From: Escherichia coli DSM 30083 = JCM 1649 = ATCC 11775
GTDB lineage: Bacteria; Pseudomonadota; Gammaproteobacteria; Enterobacterales; Enterobacteriaceae
Assembly: GCF_003697165.2 (NCBI RefSeq)
Contig: NZ_CP033092.2
Span: forward strand, 4,030,001-4,094,000
Direction of reading: 5' to 3'
DNA: 64,000 nt
The notes beneath the pieces were generated by a model. It saw only the letters and a program-made list of their open reading frames with translations. It was not told the origin of the DNA and made no database searches. The stretch's first letter is position 1; every line of letters starts with the position of its first letter. Made by a program: the position numbers and the translations under genes. This document shows positions 60,001 through 64,000 of the stretch, in pieces.

Positions 60001-62308
60001 GGATGAGGATGTGAAATTTACCTTGCCAGCCTCTATGACCGGGAACTTCACGCTAAGTAGTGAAAGCGCCCGCACCGATGCAAACGGCGATGCCGTGGTC
60101 ACATTGCGTGGCACAAAAGCGGGTGAGTTTACAGTTACGGCGACGCTGACCAGAAATAATACCGTTGCTCATCAGCAAGTCACTTTTATTGGGGATACAA
60201 ACAGCGCGCAGCTCCAGCCGCTGACTGCCTCATTAAATACCATTGTTGCGGGTAACAGTACGGGGAGTACCCTGACTGCAACGATCCTGGACGCTTACCA
60301 AAATCCGCTTAAAGACCAGCTGGTCACTTTCCAGAGTAACGATGTCACTCTAAGTGGAACAGAAGTCACCACCAATACACTGGGTCAGGCGACGGTAACA
60401 ATGACCAGCAATATTGCCGGGCAACATAACGTCGTGGTGAACCGGAAAGCGCAAGCCTCCGATAATAAAACGTTTAGTTTATCAGTGCTGCCGGATGAAA
60501 GTTCGGCGAAGGTAATAAGTATAACCGGAGCCGAAAAAACGATAACGGTTGGCGAAAACATCACGCTACGGATACTCGTCCAGGACGCGTTTAACAATGT
60601 AATAGCGGGTCAACGCGTCAGATTAAGTGCGCAGCCAACAGCTAACATTACGATAGGCGATACGGCTTACACTGATAATAACGGTTACGCGTACGTTAAC
60701 CTTCTCAGCACCCAGCCTGGGGTTTATCAGGTGACGGCAACGCTGGACAATAACAGTAGTAGTAAGGTTGACGTGAATGTGGCAAATGGCAAGCTCGAGT
60801 TAACATCATCGAAGCCAGAAACCACGGTCCATAACAGTGAAGGTATTACGCTGACCGCAACGGCGAGAAATGCTCGGGATGAATTAATGCCTGGACAAAT
60901 TATCACCTTTAGCGTAACGCCTGAAGGTGCAACGCTAAGCAATACAGGGGAAGTCCTTACTGACCAGTATGGTCAGGCCAAAGTGACGCTGACCAGTGAC
61001 AAAGTGAATGTCTATACCGTTACGGCCACAATGGGCAAAGATGTTCCCGTTCAGAGCCAGGTAACGGTTGCGGTTAAGGCAGATGCTAAAACGGCACATG
61101 TTGTGAGCGTCGTGGCCTCTCCTGACACCATCACCGCCGACGGCGTTGATAGCAGCACCATCACTTCACGAGTAGAAGATGATTACGGATTCCCGGTTGA
61201 AGGTGTCGATGTTCGTTACGCCTTAGACACCAAAGGTCGCCCGGTAGTTAATATTCCAACTACGCGTACCGATCAGTCCGGGCAAGTCACGGCGACAATA
61301 ACCAGTACATTGGCAGAAACCTTAACGGTCAATGTGCAAGTTCCTGGTACAGCCAACCAATCCGCAACCATTACCTTGATTGCCGACACGGCGGATGAAA
61401 GTAAGTCAATTTTGAAATCCGACGTTGGCACTCTGATGGCTGACTACCAGCATAGCGCGAAACTTACGCTAACATTGCAAGACAAGTACGGTAACCCGAT
61501 AGTGACGTCTGATCATCTGGAATTTGTCCAGTCAGGTCCCTTCGTGAACTTTCTCAAGTTGAGTGATATTGATTACAGCCAAAGAAATTATGGCGAGTAC
61601 ACCGTGACTGTCACTGGCGGAAAAGAGGGAACAGCGACTCTCATTCCCATGCTGAACGGGGTTCATCAGGCAAACTTAAGCGTATCGCTGAATCTCATCC
61701 GCTCGATAAAAGAAATGTCCGGTCATGTCACTGCAAACAACCATACCTTCTCCACGGCTAAATTCCCGAGCGAAGGTTTTGCAGGAGCGTATTACACACT
61801 CAACAATGATAACTTTGAAGCGGGTAAAACCGTTGATGATTATATGTTTTCAAGTTCACAGAGTTGGGTGTCGGTCGATGCTTCAGGTAAGGTTTCTTTC
61901 GCAAATATCGGCGATCAAACGTCAGTCACAATAAGCGCTGTTCCCCGACAAGGAGGTACAACCTACCAGACCTTAATTAAGCTGAAAGGCTGGTGGGTGA
62001 ATAATGGAAATCAAACCAATATTTGGCTAGCTGCCAATGCGCTCTGTCATGCGAAAAATGATGGATATAATCTTCCTGGCATCACACATTTGACGTCTGG
62101 CGAAAACCAACGCACGCAGGGATCGCTCTATGGTGAATGGGGGAACGTTGGAGCGTTTTCCAGTAATTCGCAATTTACACAAGGTGCTTACTGGACAAAT
62201 GAATCTGATGATTACAATAGGCATTACTATGTGCAGATGCTAACCGGTATGACCGGAAGCGACGCTGATTCCAGCCCCCAACTGACCGCCTGCCGTAAAT
62301 CACTTTAA
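57068..62308 (+). CDS. Inverse autotransporter (intimin/invasin-like) adhesin
   Basis: The 1746-residue protein is a surface adhesin. A long signal region (about 1-46, cleavage near MATA/QN) precedes a LysM-like peptidoglycan domain (about 70-117: YTLGALESAQSVADRFGISL...). An intimin-type beta-barrel (about 155-430) follows, with the typical DMNSEQASGMARGWASSEAS and FFDHDLSRYHSRAGLGAEYW. Then come about ten Ig-like Big_1 domains (about 530-1540), each opening near a T-I-x-A-x-G/N pattern and containing LTATVxDxxxNPL. The tip (about 1545-1746) resembles a C-type-lectin/intimin D3 domain, with cysteines in NALCHAKND and LTACRKSL that could pair. The passenger is C-terminal, so this is type Ve secretion. 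It is not FdeC or YeeJ in any way I can confirm, so no symbol is given. K-12 has no gene here. Confidence 0.9.
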   Translation: MSSTNAHQIKNNDQNSLCGLGDKIRRLTAGVCLFTQIFFPVMATAQNVVHAKPQTTVSSAPPLIENNTVPYTLGALESAQSVADRFGISLEELRRLNQFRTFARGFDNVRQGEELDVPATTLQKSHEQQNAVPPANGENTLENQIASTSQRVGTLLSQDMNSEQASGMARGWASSEASGAMTDWLNNFGTAKISLGVDEDFSLKNSQFDFLHPWYDTPDYLLFSQHTLHRTDDRTQINTGLGWRHFTPSWMSGINLFFDHDLSRYHSRAGLGAEYWRDYLKLSSNAYIGLTGWRSAPELDNDYEARPANGWDLRAEGWLPAWPQLGGKLVYEQYYGDEVALFDKNDRQSNPHAITAGLNYTPFPLLTLSAEQRQGKQGENDTRFAVDLTWQPSSSMQKQLNPDEVAGRRSLAGSRYDLIDRNNNIVLEYRKKELIRLSLLDPVKGKSGEIKPLVSSLQTKYALKGYNIEAAALEAAGGKVSTSGKDITVTLPGYRFTNTPETDNTWSIDVTAEDVKGNLSRHEQSMVVIQAPTLSQKDSLLSVNPLTVAADKKSTTTLTVTAHDSDGTPVPGLALQTRSEGVQDITLSDWTDNGDGSYTQMLTAGTTSGSVTLTPQINGESAVKESIVVNIVPVVSSRDHSSITIDNVSYYAGDDIKVRVELKDDSNQPVAYQKEELVKAVTVENSKPGATIVWHEEQPGVYTANYPAHKQGTALRAQLSLHNWNAPLQSHIYNIEANQNKARVATLSATNNDVYADKKTFNTLTINITDESDNPLTNHQVTFKNEKGSAEFVEPPQQNTDAYGVATINMVSQVAEENTISATLPNGFSQRIIAKFVSDSSTPKFKQLVADPDTIIAGNSQGSTLTATVTDFHNNPLKDMKVNFVAPGGSQLDNTTATTDQSGIVRVHLTSSKAGSYSVDASLEADKNIHQSVTITVVPNREQSVMTLNAGSGSAIANNTNTVILTASVKDVYGHPLPDEDVKFTLPASMTGNFTLSSESARTDANGDAVVTLRGTKAGEFTVTATLTRNNTVAHQQVTFIGDTNSAQLQPLTASLNTIVAGNSTGSTLTATILDAYQNPLKDQLVTFQSNDVTLSGTEVTTNTLGQATVTMTSNIAGQHNVVVNRKAQASDNKTFSLSVLPDESSAKVISITGAEKTITVGENITLRILVQDAFNNVIAGQRVRLSAQPTANITIGDTAYTDNNGYAYVNLLSTQPGVYQVTATLDNNSSSKVDVNVANGKLELTSSKPETTVHNSEGITLTATARNARDELMPGQIITFSVTPEGATLSNTGEVLTDQYGQAKVTLTSDKVNVYTVTATMGKDVPVQSQVTVAVKADAKTAHVVSVVASPDTITADGVDSSTITSRVEDDYGFPVEGVDVRYALDTKGRPVVNIPTTRTDQSGQVTATITSTLAETLTVNVQVPGTANQSATITLIADTADESKSILKSDVGTLMADYQHSAKLTLTLQDKYGNPIVTSDHLEFVQSGPFVNFLKLSDIDYSQRNYGEYTVTVTGGKEGTATLIPMLNGVHQANLSVSLNLIRSIKEMSGHVTANNHTFSTAKFPSEGFAGAYYTLNNDNFEAGKTVDDYMFSSSQSWVSVDASGKVSFANIGDQTSVTISAVPRQGGTTYQTLIKLKGWWVNNGNQTNIWLAANALCHAKNDGYNLPGITHLTSGENQRTQGSLYGEWGNVGAFSSNSQFTQGAYWTNESDDYNRHYYVQMLTGMTGSDADSSPQLTACRKSL

Positions 62309-62324
62309 TTTTAGTAGGTTATTA

Positions 62325-62352
62325 AGGATACCCTTGTGCGAGGGTATCCTTT
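62325..62352 (+). terminator. Terminator after the adhesin gene
   Basis: AGGATACCCT-TGTGCG-AGGGTATCCT is a ten-pair perfect stem followed by TTC, 17 bp past the adhesin stop. Confidence 0.75.
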
Positions 62353-62376
62353 CAGACTGATAACAAACGCTACATT

Positions 62377-62406
62377 ACCTGATGCGCTGCGCTTATCAGG
62401 CCTATA
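62377..62406. repeat. Single REP-like unit before kptA's 3' end
   Basis: CCTGATGCGCTGCGCTTATCAGGCC is one REP palindrome between the convergent adhesin and kptA genes, with no opposed partner. Confidence 0.65.
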
Positions 62407-62428
62407 TAACCCCTGCAATATATTGAAT

Positions 62429-63013
62429 TTATTGTTTTTGTACCCCAGCCGGCATGAACGGCCACTCAAGAAACTCAACAGCAACCGTTGATGTCAGCCA
62501 GACCCCGTTTTCCGCTTGCCAGAAAGGGATGCCTCGTTTCGCCATTTCCTGTGCTTTGACGGTTAAGATAACCGGCGATCCGTATCTTGCTCCCACTTTG
62601 CGTGCCGTTGCTTCATCAGCAGAGAGATGTACGTAGTGACGCTCACCTGCAATCAGCCCCTGTTTTTTTATCTCGTCAAGGAAACGGCTTGCCGTACCGT
62701 GGTAGAGAAACTGTGGCGGTGTTTTTTCGGCAAAGGAAATAGCGACCTGCGAAGTCGAATGCCCCTGAACCGCGCGGATGCACCTACCATCACTGGAATA
62801 ACTAAAACGCTTTTTATCGCTGGTGGCAACCACAGTATCCAGCAATGCACGGGTTAACCGCTTGCCCGCTTTTTGGGCACAAAGTATGAGCTTATCGATA
62901 TCCGCCCATCCTTCACGGTCCAGTACGATACCAATCGCCTCCGGTTTGTGTCGGAGGACAAAACTTAAAAACTTGCTCGTATCCGCCAGCTCTTTTTCGT
63001 TGTACTTTGCCAT
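62429..63013 (-). CDS. kptA: RNA 2'-phosphotransferase KptA
   Basis: The 194-residue Tpt1/KptA enzyme removes an internal RNA 2'-phosphate with NAD+, giving ADP-ribose cyclic phosphate. The start [16 protein letters not shown] at 63013 is preferred to an upstream extension. [20 protein letters not shown] and [25 protein letters not shown] are the family signatures with the R-H-R-R catalytic residues. It ends ...[14 protein letters not shown], about ten residues longer than my memory of the 184-residue K-12 protein. Its substrate in E. coli is unknown. It diverges from yjiHG. Confidence 0.95.
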   Translation of the reverse strand: MAKYNEKELADTSKFLSFVLRHKPEAIGIVLDREGWADIDKLILCAQKAGKRLTRALLDTVVATSDKKRFSYSSDGRCIRAVQGHSTSQVAISFAEKTPPQFLYHGTASRFLDEIKKQGLIAGERHYVHLSADEATARKVGARYGSPVILTVKAQEMAKRGIPFWQAENGVWLTSTVAVEFLEWPFMPAGVQKQ

Positions 63014-63262
63014 CGCGTTTTCGTCCCTGGATTTTCTGTTTTTATTTACTGATGTCATTGTCACTGGGTTTATGAATTTACTGCAACTCAATCCTGCGCA
63101 GAACCTTTTCCCCATAGCGTAATTTTTCCGCTATGCAAAAAACGCATAGCCAGAAACATACTTGCATTTTCCCCATACCCACATGGCTGATAAGGTTTTT
63201 CAGCTCCAGGAATTTTCCTGGCTCAAGCAACACACAAACACAAAAAAACAATGGGGATTGTT
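63014..63262. other. kptA-yjiH divergent intergenic region
   Basis: About 249 bp. It should hold both promoters. GGGAAAATGCAAGTATG-type AT/GC mix shows no clear operator. The yjiH start has GGGGATT five bases upstream. Confidence 0.4.
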
Positions 63263-63946
63263 ATGACACAACAAGGGGATGCTGTAGCCGGGGAGCTGGC
63301 GACAGAAAAAGTGGGCATTAAAGGGTATCTGGCTTTTTTTCTCACCATAATCTTTTTCTCCGGTGTTTTTTCCGGGACAGACAGTTGGTGGCGCGTTTTT
63401 GATTTTTCCGTTCTGAACGGATCGTTTGGGCAACTGCCTGGTGCGAACGGAGCCACCACCTCGTTTCGCGGCGCGGGTGGCGCGGGGGCTAAAGATGGCT
63501 TTCTCTTTGCGCTGGAGCTGGCACCGTCAGTCATTCTCTCTCTGGGGATTATTTCAATTACCGATGGTCTTGGCGGATTACGCGCCGCGCAGCAGTTAAT
63601 GACGCCAGTGCTAAAACCGTTGTTGGGCATTCCAGGGATCTGCTCGCTGGCGCTGATCGCTAACCTGCAAAACACCGATGCCGCCGCCGGTATGACCAAA
63701 GAGCTGGCGCAGGAAGGTGAAATTACCGAACGCGATAAAGTGATTTTCGCCGCATATCAAACCAGCGGTAGCGCCATTATCACCAACTACTTCTCTTCCG
63801 GCGTCGCGGTGTTTGCCTTTCTGGGCACGTCCGTAATCGTACCTTTAGCAGTCATCCTGGTGTTTAAATTTGTCGGAGCCAACATTTTGCGCGTCTGGCT
63901 TAACTTCGAAGAACGTCGCAACCCAACGCAAGGAGCGCAAGCATGA
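63263..63946 (+). CDS. yjiH: Gate-domain membrane protein YjiH
   Basis: The 227-residue inner-membrane protein begins MTQQGDAVAGELATEK (63263); four upstream codons from ATG 63251 are less likely. It has about five membrane segments and belongs to the nucleoside-recognition (Gate)/SpmA-like family, paired with YjiG as SpmA pairs with SpmB. In K-12 yjiHG precede iadA, isoaspartyl dipeptidase. A transport role is likely, the substrate unknown. It overlaps yjiG by four bases. Confidence 0.92.
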   Translation: MTQQGDAVAGELATEKVGIKGYLAFFLTIIFFSGVFSGTDSWWRVFDFSVLNGSFGQLPGANGATTSFRGAGGAGAKDGFLFALELAPSVILSLGIISITDGLGGLRAAQQLMTPVLKPLLGIPGICSLALIANLQNTDAAAGMTKELAQEGEITERDKVIFAAYQTSGSAIITNYFSSGVAVFAFLGTSVIVPLAVILVFKFVGANILRVWLNFEERRNPTQGAQA

Positions 63947-64000
63947 CAACTCAGGTCCGCAAAAACGTCATGGATATGTTTATCGATGGCGCGCGCCGTG
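63943..64000 (+). CDS. yjiG: Gate-domain membrane protein YjiG, cut by window edge
   Basis: ATG at 63943 overlaps the yjiH stop (ATGA) and opens MTTQVRKNVMDMFIDGARR, running off the window. It matches the YjiG N-terminus and the K-12 order yjiH-yjiG. Confidence 0.85.
   Translation, partial: MTTQVRKNVMDMFIDGARR

Overview
The window is chromosomal DNA of an Escherichia coli strain that is not K-12-like throughout. Gene content, order and protein sequences follow the E. coli block that runs (reversed here) from yjjJ-deoDBAC through the leuQPV tRNAs, dnaTC, opgB, lgoDRT, tsr, btsT and the 'immigration control region' to yjiR, mdtM, yjiNMLKJ, kptA and yjiHG. Family identities come from reading the translated sequences against remembered E. 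coli proteins; no database search was possible.

Layout. 1-5.4 kb: the 3' part of the HipA-like gene yjjJ is cut by the window edge, followed by the nucleoside-salvage operon deoCABD (minus strand). Its control sites are visible: DeoR operators at 5474, 6073 and 6352 (centres 599 and 279 bp apart) and two CRP sites flanking a CytR region. 5.7-8.1 kb: yjjI-yjjW, a glycyl-radical enzyme and its radical-SAM activase. 8.1-8.5 kb: a tandem 101-bp REP/BIME array into which the stop codon of yjjV runs. 8.5-16.1 kb: housekeeping genes yjjV, yjjU, ytjA, osmY, prfC, yjjG, rimI, holD and rsmC. 16.3-16.7 kb: three tRNA-Leu(CAG) genes under a stringent-type promoter. 16.7-26 kb: Fur-controlled yjjZ/fhuF, the regulators yjjQ-bglJ, the exporter pair yjjPB, primosome genes dnaTC, yjjA and opgB. 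26-34.9 kb: L-galactonate genes lgoD/lgoR/lgoT, serine chemoreceptor tsr, pyruvate transporter btsT with a clear BtsR site and CRP site, then yjiX-yjiA.

34.9-43.8 kb is the variable defence island: a BrnT/BrnA toxin-antitoxin pair, an Mrr-like type IV endonuclease gene broken by one in-frame TGA, a complete type I restriction-modification set (hsdM, hsdS, hsdR) and the SOS-controlled SymE/SymR pair. Compared with K-12 as remembered, mcrBC, yjiT and yjiV are absent and the hsd genes are of a different family.

43.8-64 kb: yjiS, yjiR, an intact rpnD, mdtM, yjiN, an iron-sulfur activator/dehydratase-like operon (yjiM, yjiL and a DUF3343 gene), an AT-rich EspX-type pentapeptide-repeat effector gene with an in-frame 24-bp repeat tract, yjiK, yjiJ, a 1746-residue inverse autotransporter (intimin/invasin-like) adhesin, kptA and yjiHG. 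The effector and adhesin genes are accessory insertions in an otherwise core gene order.

No prophage, insertion sequence, integrase, CRISPR array or rRNA was seen. The best leads for something not fully described are the split Mrr gene beside a type I system, the iterated sites at the yjjJ start codon, the double-winged-helix layout of LgoR, the yjiM-yjiL-DUF3343 module, the large inverted repeats before the effector gene, and the effector's octapeptide repeat.
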